Positions 17,681-28,700 of a DNA stretch of 64,000 bases are shown here, in pieces (position 1 is the first letter of the stretch; the number at the start of each line of letters is the position of its first letter). The stretch comes from Methylobacterium sp. FF17 (GTDB taxonomy: Bacteria; Pseudomonadota; Alphaproteobacteria; Rhizobiales; Beijerinckiaceae). The position numbers and the translations under genes were made by a program. The notes beneath the pieces are model-generated. The model had not been told where the DNA came from, did not search any database, and was given only the letters and a program-made list of their open reading frames with translations. The stretch lies in contig NZ_CP107532.1 of NCBI RefSeq assembly GCF_025813715.1, forward strand, positions 1,054,001-1,118,000, given 5' to 3'.

Positions 17681-18720
17681 GCAGCCTCCTCCGCCGTCGC
17701 GGCCGGCTCGGATTCCCCGTCGTCGCCGTAGCCGAGCAGGTGCAGGGGCTTGGCCTTGATGCCTTGCGTCCCGCACCAGTGCACCAGGGCGTCCTCCTGC
17801 CCGTGCGTGACCCAGACCTCGCCCGCCCCGGTCTCCCGGATCGTGCGGCAGAGGTCGGGCCAGTCGGAATGGTCGGAGATGCAGAGCGGCAGTTCGACGC
17901 CCTTCTGGCGGGCGCGGGCGCGTACCCGCATCCAGCCCGAGGCGAAGGAGGTCACGGGGTCGGGGAACTTGCGCGACCAGACGTCCTGGATCGAGGAGGG
18001 CGGGCAGAGCACGATGGCGCCGTGGAGCTGAGCCCGCTCGGCCGCCACCACCTTCGGGGTCTCGCCCAGCGGAATGCCCTCCTGCTTGTAGAGCTCGGTC
18101 AGCTTCTCCATCGCGCCGTGCAGGTAGATCGGCCGGTCGTAGCCGGCCTCCCGCAGCAGGGCCATGACCCGCTGCGCCTTGCCCAGTGCGTAGGCGCCGA
18201 CGATGTGGGCGCGCTCTGGGAACAGGGCCACGGAATCGAGGAGTTTCCGCACCTCGTCGCGGGTGTCCGGCATGCGGAACACCGGCAGGCCGAAGGTCGC
18301 CTCGGTGATGAAGACGTCGCAGGGCACGACCTCGAAGGGCAGGCAGGTCGGGTCGTAGGCGCGCTTGTAGTCGCCCGACACCACCACTCGCACGCCCTGC
18401 GCTTGAATCGCGATCTGGGCCGAGCCCAGCACGTGCCCGGCCGGGGCGAAGCGCACCGTGACGTCGCCGATGCGGATCTCCTCGCCCAGCGGCGCCTCCT
18501 GCCGGCTCTCACAGAAATCGGCTCCGTAGCGCACCGCCATGATGCGCAGGGTTTCGCCCGTCGCGAGCACGCGCCCGTGCCCCGCGCGGGCATGGTCGGC
18601 GTGCCCGTGGGTGATCAGGGCGCGCGGCACCGGCCAGGTCGGGTCCACGTGGAAGCCGCCGAGGGGGCAGTACAGGCCCTCGCGGGTCAGGGTGAGAAGA
18701 TCGCTGGCGCTGAAAGACAT
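17677..18720 (-). CDS. Ligase-associated DNA exonuclease (metallo-beta-lactamase fold)
   Basis: A 347-residue nuclease of the metallo-beta-lactamase/beta-CASP type. The metal motif HGHADH has H38, H40, D42 and H43; further motifs are APAGHVLGSAQI, VVSGDYKR, EATFGLP and ISDHSDW. In the family it is encoded with an ATP-dependent ligase, as here, and usually also with a DEXH helicase and a phosphoesterase, which are absent from this window. ATG 18720 starts at the conserved N-terminus. It is divergent from the methyltransferase gene with 61 bases between starts. Confidence 0.92.
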   Translation of the reverse strand: MSFSASDLLTLTREGLYCPLGGFHVDPTWPVPRALITHGHADHARAGHGRVLATGETLRIMAVRYGADFCESRQEAPLGEEIRIGDVTVRFAPAGHVLGSAQIAIQAQGVRVVVSGDYKRAYDPTCLPFEVVPCDVFITEATFGLPVFRMPDTRDEVRKLLDSVALFPERAHIVGAYALGKAQRVMALLREAGYDRPIYLHGAMEKLTELYKQEGIPLGETPKVVAAERAQLHGAIVLCPPSSIQDVWSRKFPDPVTSFASGWMRVRARARQKGVELPLCISDHSDWPDLCRTIRETGAGEVWVTHGQEDALVHWCGTQGIKAKPLHLLGYGDDGESEPAATAEEAA

Positions 18721-18781
18721 CGGCGCGGCATATAGGGCGCCCAGCGCCCCCGCGCAGCCACATCTCCCCCACCATTCGCGC

Positions 18782-19735
18782 ATGAGATCCTCCACCTCCG
18801 GCGACCTCCTCGCCGACCGGCGCTACGCCTACGCCCAGGGCTGCCTCGACGACGGCGACCCGGACGGCGCCGCCGAGATGGCCGAGCAGGCCCTGGAGAT
18901 CGCGCCCCGCTTCGCCCCGGCCTGGTTCCTCCTCGGTCGCGCCCGCGAGGCCCGGTACGCGCGGGACGGGGGGGCGGACGAGCACCGTGCCGCCCTGCGC
19001 GCCTACGCCGCCGCCCTGGAGATCGACCCCGACGACGCGCAGGGCGCCCGCCTCGCCCTGGTGCGCATCGGCGCGGGCGCGGCGGTGTCGGCGGTCTCGC
19101 CGGGCTATGTCCGCGCGCTGTTCGACGCCTACGCCCCGCGCTTCGACCGGCACCTCGTGGACGGCCTGTCCTATCGCGGCCACCAACTCGTTGCCGCCGC
19201 CCTCGACGCGGCCGGCGACGGGAGCCTCGGCCGGGTGATCGACCTCGGCTGCGGCACCGGCCTGGTGGGCGCGGCCCTCGGGAATCGTCCGGAGCACCTG
19301 ACGGGCATCGATCTCTCGCCCGAGATGCTGGCGCGGGCGGAGCGCCGGGGCTGCTACCATCGCCTCGCCCTGAACGAACTCGTCGCGGCACTGGCCGAGG
19401 AGGCCCCGGCCTCGGTGGATTGCGTGACGGCGGCCGACGTCATGATCTATGTCGGCGATTTCGCGCGCGTGCTCGCCGCCGCCGCCCAGGTGCTGGGGCC
19501 GGGCGGGCGCTTCGCCTTCACGGTCCAGTCCCATCCGGGCGACGGGCTCATCCTCGGCACGGATGCGCGCTACGCCCACGGCGACGCCCTGGTGCGGCAG
19601 GCCGTGCCGGCGGCGGGCCTCGCGCTCACGCGGTTCACATCGGCCTCCCCGCGCCGCGAGAACGGCCGCGACGTGCCCGGGCGGGTGGTGGTGGCGGAGA
19701 AGCCGGGCGCTTCACGTTTGCGTTCGCACACTTGA
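18782..19735 (+). CDS. SAM-dependent methyltransferase with N-terminal TPR region
   Basis: A 317-residue protein. Residues 1-100 look like two or three tetratricopeptide repeats (AAEMAEQALEIAPRFAPAWFL; AYAAALEIDPDDAQGARLAL, seen as helical pairs). The methyltransferase domain has motif I VIDLGCGTG at 152-160, motif II GIDLSPEML and a post-I region VTAADVMIYVGD. The substrate is unknown; a TPR region suggests a protein partner. The ATG at 18782 sits directly before the TPR region. Confidence 0.85.
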   Translation: MRSSTSGDLLADRRYAYAQGCLDDGDPDGAAEMAEQALEIAPRFAPAWFLLGRAREARYARDGGADEHRAALRAYAAALEIDPDDAQGARLALVRIGAGAAVSAVSPGYVRALFDAYAPRFDRHLVDGLSYRGHQLVAAALDAAGDGSLGRVIDLGCGTGLVGAALGNRPEHLTGIDLSPEMLARAERRGCYHRLALNELVAALAEEAPASVDCVTAADVMIYVGDFARVLAAAAQVLGPGGRFAFTVQSHPGDGLILGTDARYAHGDALVRQAVPAAGLALTRFTSASPRRENGRDVPGRVVVAEKPGASRLRSHT

Positions 19736-19870
19736 ACCGCTGCGTGCGACGCGGTTGAACCAAAACCGAGCGTGACTGTTGCCTGCCGTGCGCCCGGGAG
19801 CCATCGCCGCCGCCGGGCGGATCCCGTTCGCGTCGCAGGCCCGCCGCCCCACACGGAGAACGGAGAATCC

Positions 19871-20608
19871 ATGGCAGAGACGCAGAACAAGTCGTTCCCG
19901 GCGAGCGCCGCGACCCGCATCCCCTTCGCACTGGCGCTCTCCGCGGTCGCAGGCTGCGCCGATTCGATCGGCTTCCTCGAATTCTCGCAGCTGTTCATGT
20001 CCTTCATGAGCGGGAACACGACGCGGTTCGGCGTCTCGGTGAGCCGGTTCGACTGGGAGAGCACGTCGCGCGTCGCCTCCGTCATCGTGCTGTTCTGCTT
20101 CGGCGCCTTCGCGGGCACGCTCATCGCCGCCTGGGTGGGGCGCTGGCGTCTCTCGGTGCTGCTCCTGCTGCAATCGGTACTGCTGACCATCGGGCTCATC
20201 ATCCCGCACGGCACCTTCGCCTTCCCGCTCCACGCCTACCCCATCGTGATCGCGCTGGGCCTGCAGAACGCGACCCTGCAGGACGAGGGCGGCCGCAGCC
20301 TCGCGCTCACCTACGTCACCGGCGCTGTGGTCCGGTTCGGCACCGGGCTCGCCAACCTGATCCTCGGCACGGTGGCGCCCTCGTTCTGGATCCAGGCACC
20401 CCTGTGGGCGGCCCTCAGCACCGGCGCCGTCATCGGCGGCTTCCTGCAGATGCGCTACGGCGAGGACGCCTTCCTGTTCCCGGCCGCCGTCTCGGCGCTG
20501 CTCGCGGTCATCGCCCTGGTGCTGACGATCGTGAAGCCCGGCAGCCGCTACGTCAGCGGCGAGGTCGAGACGCATCCGCCGGACGGCACGGCTGCGGTGC
20601 GGATCTAA
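19871..20608 (+). CDS. YoaK/DUF1275 family membrane protein
   Basis: A 245-residue protein with about six membrane helices and the family's opening pattern LSAVAGCADSIGFLEF, followed by FMSGNTTRFGV and GLQNATLQ. The function of DUF1275 proteins is not established. The ATG at 19871 is preceded by a GGAG-type ribosome-binding sequence (cggagaatcc). It ends tail to tail with the ArfB-like gene, the stop codons overlapping at 20606-20607. Confidence 0.88.
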   Translation: MAETQNKSFPASAATRIPFALALSAVAGCADSIGFLEFSQLFMSFMSGNTTRFGVSVSRFDWESTSRVASVIVLFCFGAFAGTLIAAWVGRWRLSVLLLLQSVLLTIGLIIPHGTFAFPLHAYPIVIALGLQNATLQDEGGRSLALTYVTGAVVRFGTGLANLILGTVAPSFWIQAPLWAALSTGAVIGGFLQMRYGEDAFLFPAAVSALLAVIALVLTIVKPGSRYVSGEVETHPPDGTAAVRI

Positions 20609-21024
20609 TCGGCGCTGCTCCCGCGCAGGCGCTTGGTGGCGCTCCGCTTCGACTTGTCGTCGAGGCGGCGCTTCTTCGAGGCCAGGGTCGGGCGCGTGGC
20701 GCGCCGGGGCGTCGGCGGCACCGCCGCCTCGGCCACCAGTTCGGCCAGGCGCTCGCGGGCATCGGCCCGGTTGCGGTCTTGCGTCCGGAAGCGCTGGGCG
20801 CTGATAACGATGACGCCGTCCACCGTCAGGCGCTTGCCCGCCAGCCGCATCAGCCGCACCGCCACCGCGTCGGGCAGGGACGCCGAGCGACGGGCATCGA
20901 AGCGCAGCTGCACCGCCGTGGAGAGCTTGTTGACGTTCTGGCCGCCGGGGCCGGACGCACGCACGAAGGTCTCCTCCAGCTCCGCCTCGTCGATGGCGAT
21001 GTGAGGCGTGCACTGCAGGGCCAC
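20605..21024 (-). CDS. arfB: ArfB/YaeJ-like peptidyl-tRNA hydrolase (alternative ribosome rescue)
   Basis: A 139-residue single-domain release factor homologue. The catalytic GGQ is at 27-29 in SGPGGQNVNKLST, and the C-terminal tail is strongly basic (RATRPTLASKKRRLDDKSKR), which in ArfB enters the empty mRNA channel of stalled ribosomes. The most likely start is GTG 21024, which puts the protein at the family's normal length. It sits 11 bases downstream of the bolA-like gene on the same strand. Confidence 0.9.
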   Translation of the reverse strand: MALQCTPHIAIDEAELEETFVRASGPGGQNVNKLSTAVQLRFDARRSASLPDAVAVRLMRLAGKRLTVDGVIVISAQRFRTQDRNRADARERLAELVAEAAVPPTPRRATRPTLASKKRRLDDKSKRSATKRLRGSSAD

Positions 21025-21035
21025 GGCGCAGCTCC

Positions 21036-21320
21036 TCAGGCGGCCTCGGCGGGGGTGCGGGCGCGCACCGCCAGGGCGTGGAGACCGCGCTTGAATGCCG
21101 GTTCGAGGGCGCCGTTGACGATGCGGTGACGCTCGACCCGGCTCTTGCCCTCGAAGGCGGCGGCGACGACGTCCAGCCGGAAATGCGTCTCGCCCTCCGG
21201 GCGCGCGCCCGAATGGCCGGCATGCAGGTGTGATTCGTCGATGACCTCCAGAGCCTCGGGCGCCAGTTGCGCCCGCAGGGTCTCGTCGATCCACGCCTTC
21301 AGGGTTCCCGTCTCGCTCAT
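21036..21320 (-). CDS. BolA family protein
   Basis: A 94-residue BolA-like protein with the core motif DVVAAAFEGKSRVERHRIVNGALEPAF (family signature around residues 49-75) and a histidine (H32 or H35 in HLHAGHSG) that can ligand an iron-sulfur cluster with a monothiol glutaredoxin. It is divergent from the DnaJ-domain gene across 150 bases. The bolA/dnaJ/cobS/cobT neighbourhood is conserved in Alphaproteobacteria. Confidence 0.92.
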   Translation of the reverse strand: MSETGTLKAWIDETLRAQLAPEALEVIDESHLHAGHSGARPEGETHFRLDVVAAAFEGKSRVERHRIVNGALEPAFKRGLHALAVRARTPAEAA

Positions 21321-21470
21321 CTGGTCGTCTCCTTCTGACCCGTTCGGGAGCTTCTTATCCGACCCGGCCGGGCCTGCCCCGGGTCTCCCGCGTCAACCCC
21401 CGGCGATCGCATGCGGCATCAGGCCCGCCGCTCTTGTGTCTGCGATCCGCCCCCTCATAATCGCCCCATC

Positions 21471-22097
21471 ATGGATCTCAACTCGCCCCTGTTCGACAGC
21501 ATCCGCATCAAGCCGTCCTGCGACGAGCCGAAGGCGGCTGCGACCCAGACCTGCGAGACCCCGGGCTGCAAGAATCCGGGCCTCTACCGCGCGCCCAAGG
21601 GCCGGAAGGCGGAAGGGCAGTACTGGCGCTTCTGCATGGACCACGTGCGCGCCTACAACGCCACCTACAACTACTTCGACGGCATGAACGACGCCGCCGT
21701 GCAGGCCTACCAGAAGGACGCCATCATCGGGCACCGGCCGACCTGGGCGATGGGGGTGAACCCCGCCGGCGCCGGCGAGAAGGGCAAGGCCGCGCCCAAG
21801 CGCGACTGGGCCTATGTCGACCCGCTGGACATCCTGCGCGCGGAGGGCGTCGGCGAGACGGCCCGGCGCAAGGCCGCACCCGAGCCGCGGCGGCCCCGGC
21901 ACTCGGCCACCATCCTCAAGGCGCTGGACGTGCTCGGCCTCGACGAGACCGCGGATGCGGGTGCGATCAAGGCGCAGTACAAGACCCTGGTGAAGCGCTT
22001 CCACCCCGACGCCAACGGGGGCGACCGCTCCTTCGAGGAGCGCCTGCGCGACATCATCCGCGCCCACGATGCCCTGCGCGCCGCCGGGCTGTGCTGA
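21471..22097 (+). CDS. DnaJ-domain protein with N-terminal Cys cluster
   Basis: A 208-residue protein. The J-domain is at the C-terminus (about 150-208) with the HPD motif at 178-180 (KRFHPDANGG), the reverse of the usual DnaJ order. The N-terminal part has C28, C33, C55 and H58 (CETPGC and FCMDH), spaced like a small metal-binding site. It probably stimulates a DnaK-type ATPase for a specific client. Its place just upstream of cobS suggests the cobaltochelatase or an iron-sulfur protein, but that is inference. Confidence 0.88.
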   Translation: MDLNSPLFDSIRIKPSCDEPKAAATQTCETPGCKNPGLYRAPKGRKAEGQYWRFCMDHVRAYNATYNYFDGMNDAAVQAYQKDAIIGHRPTWAMGVNPAGAGEKGKAAPKRDWAYVDPLDILRAEGVGETARRKAAPEPRRPRHSATILKALDVLGLDETADAGAIKAQYKTLVKRFHPDANGGDRSFEERLRDIIRAHDALRAAGLC

Positions 22098-22339
22098 CCC
22101 GACGCGGGGGTCGCGGCACGATCGATGCACGTTTTCGGCCGCTTCTCCGCACGGGGTGGGGGAGCAATTGCCGCGCGAGGCCCTATATCCTCAGCTGTCA
22201 CCCCTTGGCGTCGCCCGGCGCCGACCCTTAGATGGCGGTCGCGCACGGCTCGTGTCCCGAAGCGCGAGACTGCAGAACCCGATACAGCCCGCGCGCTGCG
22301 TGCTCGACCCCACGGCACCCGCGCCCCGACGAGGTCCTT

Positions 22340-23323
22340 ATGCTTTCTGACGTCACGCCCGCCTCGCTGCCCGACCGGACCGTCTCCGTCCGCGAGGCCT
22401 TCGGCATCGACCTCGACCTCCAGGTGCCCGCGTTCTCCCAGACCGACGAGCACGTGCCCGCCCTCGATCCGGACTACATCTTCGACCGCGAGACCACCCT
22501 GGCGATCCTGGCGGGCTTCGCCCGCAACCGCCGCGTGATGGTCACCGGTTATCACGGCACCGGCAAATCGACCCATATCGAGCAGGTGGCCGCCCGCCTG
22601 AACTGGCCCTGCATCCGAATCAACCTCGACAGCCACGTCTCGCGCATCGACCTCGTCGGCAAGGACGCGATCGTTGTGCGCGACGGCAAGCAGGTCACGG
22701 CCTTCCAGGACGGCATCCTGCCCTGGGCGCTGCAGAACAACGTCGCGCTCGTGTTCGACGAGTACGACGCGGGCCGCCCGGACGTCATGTTCGTGATCCA
22801 GCGCGTGCTCGAGCTCTCGGGCCGCCTCACGCTCCTCGACCAGAAGCGCGTCATCAGCCCCCACCCGGCCTTCCGCCTGTTCGCCACCGCCAACACCGTC
22901 GGCCTCGGCGACACCTCGGGCCTCTATCACGGCACGCAGCAGATCAACCAGGGCCAGATGGACCGCTGGTCCATCGTCACCACGCTGAACTACCTCGCGC
23001 ATGACCGCGAGGTGGACATCGTCCTCTCGAAGGCGACGCACTACCAGCGCGACGGCGGACGCGACATCGTCAACCGCATGGTGCGCGTGGCGGACCTCAC
23101 CCGCAACGCCTTCATGAACGGCGACCTCTCCACCGTGATGAGCCCGCGCACGGTGATCACCTGGGCCGAGAACGCCGACATCTTCAAGGATATCGGCTTC
23201 GCCTTCCGGGTGACCTTCCTCAACAAGTGCGACGAGCTGGAGCGCACCCTGGTGGCGGAATTCTACCAGCGCGCCTTCGGCAAGGACCTGCCCGAGAGCG
23301 CGTCGAACGTCGCGCTGAGCTGA
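22340..23323 (+). CDS. cobS: Cobaltochelatase subunit CobS
   Basis: A 327-residue AAA+ ATPase. Walker A GYHGTGKS is at 70-77, Walker B ALVFDE ends at D140-E141, and the sensor region [11 protein letters not shown] follows. CobS and CobT form a chaperone ring that drives CobN to insert cobalt into hydrogenobyrinic acid a,c-diamide in aerobic cobalamin synthesis. CobN is not in this window. The next gene is DUF29, then cobT. Confidence 0.95.
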   Translation: MLSDVTPASLPDRTVSVREAFGIDLDLQVPAFSQTDEHVPALDPDYIFDRETTLAILAGFARNRRVMVTGYHGTGKSTHIEQVAARLNWPCIRINLDSHVSRIDLVGKDAIVVRDGKQVTAFQDGILPWALQNNVALVFDEYDAGRPDVMFVIQRVLELSGRLTLLDQKRVISPHPAFRLFATANTVGLGDTSGLYHGTQQINQGQMDRWSIVTTLNYLAHDREVDIVLSKATHYQRDGGRDIVNRMVRVADLTRNAFMNGDLSTVMSPRTVITWAENADIFKDIGFAFRVTFLNKCDELERTLVAEFYQRAFGKDLPESASNVALS

Positions 23324-23347
23324 GGATCGTTTCTTCGGAGAATCGCG

Positions 23348-23851
23348 ATGGCCGAGCCGGCCCTGAAGGATGAGACACGGGAGACATCGCCCTCCGAGCG
23401 CGCACCGAACCGTGCGCGCTACGAGGACGATTTCTACGCGTGGCTGATCCAGCAGGCCGACCTTCTGCGAGCGCGTCGCTTCGAGGATCTCGATCTCGAG
23501 CACGTGGCCGAGGAGCTTGAGGGCTTGTCGAAGAGCGAATTCAACAGACTTCGCAGCACCCTGCGCGTTCTCGTGATGCACATGCTGAAATGGGACCAGC
23601 AACCGGAGCACCGGACGCCGAACTGGATCTTCTCGATCCGCGAGCAGCGGCGGCGTTACATGCGGATCCTGGCGGACAATCCGGGGCTGAAGCCCCGCCG
23701 TGACGAGGCCCTCGGCACCGCCTATCCAGACGCTCGCGACTGGGCCGCCGATGAGACTCACCTTTCGCCAGATGAGTTTCCGCCTGAATGCCCCTACGCC
23801 TGGGACGATATCCTGGAGCGCCCCTTCGATTTCGACTCGGTGAAGACATAA
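23348..23851 (+). CDS. DUF29 domain protein between cobS and cobT
   Basis: A 167-residue protein with the DUF29 pattern: [20 protein letters not shown] near residue 25, [13 protein letters not shown], a helical middle with [12 protein letters not shown], and a late [17 protein letters not shown]29 has no known function and is scattered in cyanobacteria and proteobacteria, often in several copies. It starts 24 bases after the cobS stop and ends 4 bases before the cobT start, so it must be co-transcribed. It uses more A/T-ending codons than its neighbours, suggesting later insertion. Confidence 0.85.
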   Translation: MAEPALKDETRETSPSERAPNRARYEDDFYAWLIQQADLLRARRFEDLDLEHVAEELEGLSKSEFNRLRSTLRVLVMHMLKWDQQPEHRTPNWIFSIREQRRRYMRILADNPGLKPRRDEALGTAYPDARDWAADETHLSPDEFPPECPYAWDDILERPFDFDSVKT

Positions 23852-23855
23852 CCCC

Positions 23856-25757
23856 GTGAGCATCTCCAACCGCAAAGCCGGCGACCGGCGCGAGCCCGTC
23901 GCCGAACCGCTCAAGCGCTCGGTGGCCGGCTGCCTGCGCGCCATCGCCAAGCGTTCCGAGATCGAGGTGGTCTATGCCAGCGACCGGCCTGCGCTCACCG
24001 GCGACAAGGCGCGCCTGCCCGAACCGCCCCGCAAGCTGACGCCGGAGGATGTCGCCATCCTGCGCGGCAACGCCGACTCGATGGCGTTGCGCCTCGGCTG
24101 CCACGATGTCGCCGTCCACCGGCGGCTCGCCCCCGAGAATGCCGGGGCGCGGGCGGTGTTCGACGCCGTCGAGCAGGCCCGTGTCGAAGCGATCGGCTCC
24201 CGCCGCATGGCGGGCGTCGCCTCGAACCTCACGGCGATGCTGGAGGATCGCTATCACCGCGGCGGCAAGTACGAGGACATCACCGACCGGGCCGATGCGC
24301 CGATGGAGGATGCCGTGGCGCTGATGGTGCGTGAGCGCCTGACCGGCGCCGCTCCCCCGGCGGCGGCGCGCAAGATCGTCGACCTCTGGCGCTCGCACAT
24401 CGAGGACAAGGCCGGCCCGAGCCTCGACGGGCTCATCGGCTCCATCGAGAACCAGCGTGCCTTCGCGCGCTCGGTGCGGGATCTGCTCACCTCCCTCGAC
24501 ATGGCGGACGAGACGCCGTTCGATCCCGAGGACGACGAGAGCGAGGACGAGAACGAGGCCCAGGACGACGAGCAGACTCCGAGCGAGGGCGAGGCCGAGG
24601 AGCAGTCGCAGGGTGACCGCTCCGAGATGGAGACCTCGCAGGAAGCCTCCGACGAGTTGCAGGAAGGCGCCACCGAGGCCGCCGACGCCCCCTCCGGCGA
24701 ACTGCCGGACGAGGCCGAGGACGCCGATTCCGAGGAGGCCTCGGAGGCGTGGCGCCCCCCCTCGCCGCGCACGAACGAGCCGCGCGGCCCGGAGTACAAG
24801 GTCTTCAACCCGCGCTTCGACGAGATCATCCACGCCGAGGATCTCTGCGACGCCGACGAGCTCGCGCGCCTGCGCACCTATCTCGACAAGCAGCTCGCCC
24901 ATCTCCAGGGCGTGGTCGGGCGCCTCGCCAACCGCCTGCAGCGGCGCCTGCTGGCGCAGCAGAACCGCGCCTGGGACTTCGACCTCGAGGAGGGTCAGCT
25001 CGACCCGGCCCGCCTCGTTCGGGTGGTCACCGATCCGTTCCAGCCCCTCTCGTTCAAGCGCGAGAAGGACACGAATTTCCGCGATACGGTGGTCACGCTG
25101 CTGCTCGACAACTCGGGTTCCATGCGCGGCCGGCCCATCACCGTCGCGGCCACCTGCGCCGACATCCTGGCCCGGACCCTGGAGCGCTGCGGCGTCAAGG
25201 TCGAGATCCTCGGCTTCACGACCCGGGCCTGGAAGGGCGGACAGTCGCGCGAGGCGTGGCTCGCCGCCGGCAAGCCGAACACGCCGGGGCGGCTCAACGA
25301 CCTGCGCCACATCGTCTACAAGAGCGCCGACGCGCCCTGGCGGCGGGCGCGCAAGAACCTCGGCCTGATGATGCGCGAGGGCCTGCTCAAGGAAAACATC
25401 GACGGCGAGGCCCTGGACTGGGCGCACAAGCGCCTTCTGGCGCGCCCCGAGCAGCGCAAGATCCTGATGGTGATCTCCGATGGCGCGCCCGTGGACGATT
25501 CGACCCTGTCGGTGAACCCGGGCAACTACCTCGAGCGCCACCTGCGCTGGATGATCGAGGACATCGAGACCCGCTCCCCGGTGGAACTGCTCGCCATCGG
25601 CATCGGCCACGACGTGACGCGCTACTACCGTCGCGCCGTGACGATCATCGACGCCGAGGAACTCGGCGGCGCGATGACGGAGAAGCTCGCCGAGCTGTTC
25701 GAGGAGGATTCGGGCACGCCCGTATCCTCCCGGCGCTCCGCCGGCGGGCGCCGATAG
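23856..25757 (+). CDS. cobT: Cobaltochelatase subunit CobT
   Basis: A 633-residue protein from GTG 23856. The N-terminal domain (about 1-215) is followed by a strongly acidic linker (about 225-310, rich in Glu, Asp, Ser and Gln). A von Willebrand A domain has the MIDAS motif DNSGS at 418-422 ([13 protein letters not shown]). It forms the CobST complex acting on CobN. The gene follows the DUF29 gene by four bases. Confidence 0.95.
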   Translation: MSISNRKAGDRREPVAEPLKRSVAGCLRAIAKRSEIEVVYASDRPALTGDKARLPEPPRKLTPEDVAILRGNADSMALRLGCHDVAVHRRLAPENAGARAVFDAVEQARVEAIGSRRMAGVASNLTAMLEDRYHRGGKYEDITDRADAPMEDAVALMVRERLTGAAPPAAARKIVDLWRSHIEDKAGPSLDGLIGSIENQRAFARSVRDLLTSLDMADETPFDPEDDESEDENEAQDDEQTPSEGEAEEQSQGDRSEMETSQEASDELQEGATEAADAPSGELPDEAEDADSEEASEAWRPPSPRTNEPRGPEYKVFNPRFDEIIHAEDLCDADELARLRTYLDKQLAHLQGVVGRLANRLQRRLLAQQNRAWDFDLEEGQLDPARLVRVVTDPFQPLSFKREKDTNFRDTVVTLLLDNSGSMRGRPITVAATCADILARTLERCGVKVEILGFTTRAWKGGQSREAWLAAGKPNTPGRLNDLRHIVYKSADAPWRRARKNLGLMMREGLLKENIDGEALDWAHKRLLARPEQRKILMVISDGAPVDDSTLSVNPGNYLERHLRWMIEDIETRSPVELLAIGIGHDVTRYYRRAVTIIDAEELGGAMTEKLAELFEEDSGTPVSSRRSAGGRR

Positions 25758-25767
25758 CGCCCGCTCC

Positions 25768-28700
25768 TCAGGCGGCGCGCTGCGCCAGGGTCTCAAGGGC
25801 GGCGGCGACCTCGTGCGCGTCGAGGCGCCGGATGATCGGCCCGGAGGTCCAGACCAGCATCGGAACAACCCGGTGCGCCGGATAGATCTCGGCCAGCAGC
25901 GCGGCGTAGAGGGCGATCTGCCCGGCCTCGGCGCGCGGCAGAGCCGCGCCCTCCGCGAGAGGGCGGCCGGTCTTGAAATCCGCCACCCAGACCGTGTCGG
26001 CGGAGACCGCCAGACGGTCGACCCGTCCGAAGACCGGGCGTGAGACGCCCCCCACCCGAACCCGGCCCGAGAGCGTCACCTCGGCCCGCGCCTCGCGGGC
26101 GAAGAGCGGCGCGAGGTCGGGCTCTTCCAGAAGGCGCAGGGTAGCGGTGACGATGGCTGCCTGCTTGGCGGGCTCCAGGCCCGGCGCCCGCGCGCGCACG
26201 AAGGCCGTGGCGGCGGCCGCGCGCTGGTCCGGGTCGATCCGCGGCAGGTGTTCCACCAGGGAGTGGATCAAGGTTCCACGCTTGCGCGCCGCGTTGTCCG
26301 CCTGCCGCTGGCCGGGCTGGCGCCGGGTATCGGCGGCTCCGAGGGCGCCGGACGGGGTGACCGGGGGTGCCGCCTCGGCCTCCGGGGCCACGGGCCTCTC
26401 CAGCCAGGCCGGAAGGTTCGGCGGAGCGGCGGCGACGGCGGGCGTCGCCTCGGGCGCCGTCGCCGCGCCGCCGTCGCGCCAGAGCGTGGACGGGCCGTAC
26501 GCCGTCTCGACGGACTCGCCGGCCCCGAACTCGGCCTCAAGGCCGGTGCGGATCATCTCGCACCAGGCCGCCTCGGTGGGGGCCTCGTGCCCCCGGTAGG
26601 GCGCGATCACGAGGCGGTCGGCGGCGCGGGTCATGGCGACGTAGAGGAGCCGGTTGTGCTCCTCGCGGGCCCGGGCCTGCAGGGCGGCGCGAGCCTGCGT
26701 GACGGCCTCGCAATCCCCGGCCTTGGCCCCAGCCCAGACCGGCGGAAGCGGGCCGGCCCCCTGCCCGAAGCGCGACCGCGCCGGCTCGGAACCCGCCACG
26801 GAGAGCAGCGGCGGATCGTTGCGGCCCAACGCCTCGCAGCCGTCGATGACGACCACGACCGGCGCCTCCAGCCCCTTGGCCCCGTGGACGGTCATCACCC
26901 GGACCTCGTCACGACCGGATTCGAGGTCGCGCTTGACCGTGTGCCCACCCTCCCCGCGCCCCGGGACCGTGTCGTAGCGGGCGAGGAACCCGCCGAGCGA
27001 GGGCGCATCGGGCGCCTGCTCGGCCTGGGCGGCCGTCATCAGGAAGACGTCGATGGCGTCGCCGGCCTCGCCGCCGAGGCGCGAGACCAGGGCGCGGCGC
27101 CCGCCACGCGCCCCGAGCAGGGTGGCGTAGAAGCCGAACGGCCCCTCGCAGGCCGCCAGGGCGATCCAGGCGCGCAGGGCCTCATGCCCCCGGATCGCCG
27201 CCGGATCGCCGGCCGCCGCGTGCCGGGCCAGGGCATCCTCCAGGGTCTCGTGCAGGTCGCGGCAGGCGGCGATGCGCACGAGGTCGTCGTCGTCGAGGCC
27301 CACCAGCGGCGTCTTCAGGGCGCCGGCCAGGGTGAGATCGTCGGCGGGCAGGAGTCCGGCGCGGCCCACCGCCACGAGGTCGTTGACGGCGATGTGGGCG
27401 GCGATGTCGAGGCGGTCCTGGCCGGCGACCGGCACGCCGAGCGCCTTCATGGCACGGATCACCTCCTCGAAGGCGGCCGAGCGCTTGCGCACCAGGATCA
27501 GGATGTCGCCCGGGCGCCAGACGCGGCCGCTCTCGTCGCCCGTCGTGATCCAGGCGAGCGCCGCCCGCGCCACGCGGCGCGCCGTGACGATCGCGGGCGC
27601 GTTGGTTTCCGGCGCGTCCACGGGGGCCGCCCAGGCATCGGGCTCGGGCTCGTCCGCCGGCTCCTCGATCGGCCAGAGTTCGACGGTGCCCGGCGCCGCT
27701 TTCCGCGCCGTACTGTGGGTGGTGCCGATCGCCGTGTCGTCGAAGGACAAGCCCTCGTAATGCTCGGCGATCTTGAAGGTGGCGTCGACCGCGCGCAGCA
27801 CGCCGCCGGCCGAGCGGAACGAGAGTTCGAGCCGCACGTCCTCGAAAGCGAGCTCGGCGCCGGTGGCGGCGCGCTGCCAGGCGCGCCGGGTGGTCTCGAA
27901 CTCGCGCGGCTCGGCGCCCTGGAAGCTGTAGATCGACTGCTTCGGATCCCCCACGGCGAAGCGCGTGCGGGCGACCTCGCGCGCCCCCTCGCCGCTGGCG
28001 AACTCGGCGGTGATGCGGCGCAGGATCTCCCACTGGTGCGGGTTGGTGTCCTGGGCCTCGTCGATGAGGACGTGATCGACGCCGCGATCGAGCTTGTAGA
28101 GCACCCAGGTGGAATCGACCCGGCCGAGCAGGTCCAGGGTCTTGTGGATCAGGTCGTCGAAATCGAGCGCCCCGAGGCGTGCCTTCTGGGTCTCGACCCG
28201 CCGGTGGATCTCGGCCGCGAGCGTGAACAGGGCCTGCGTGCGTTCCAGGGCACGCACCCCGCGCAGGCTGTCCTGGAGGGGTTCCAGGCGGTCGCGCTCG
28301 TCGCGCAGGGCCTGCTTGACGTCCTCCGGAACCGCCTTGGTTCCGAGGCTCTTGTCGGCCTTCGGCTCGCCCTCCTTGGTGAAGAAGATGGCGCGATAGA
28401 CCTCCAGGGCCTCGTCCCGGCGGCTGGCCTCGTCCCGTATCGCATCGACCTGCACCAGCCTGTCGGCGATGCCCTCGTCGGTGGCCTTGCCGGTGCGCAG
28501 GCGCGCGGCGGTCTCCACGAGATCGCCCAGGACCCCGTCGAGCATCCGGGTCTCGATCTCCGCCACGGTCTCGCCGGCCCGGACGCCGAGGGCGTCGGCC
28601 AAGGCGCCGAAGGCGCCGTCGAGTCCGCCGCGCGCGGCCAGGACGTCGCGCGCCCGCATCGCGTTGCGGATCGCCTTGCGCAGGGCGTCGCCCGTGGCCT

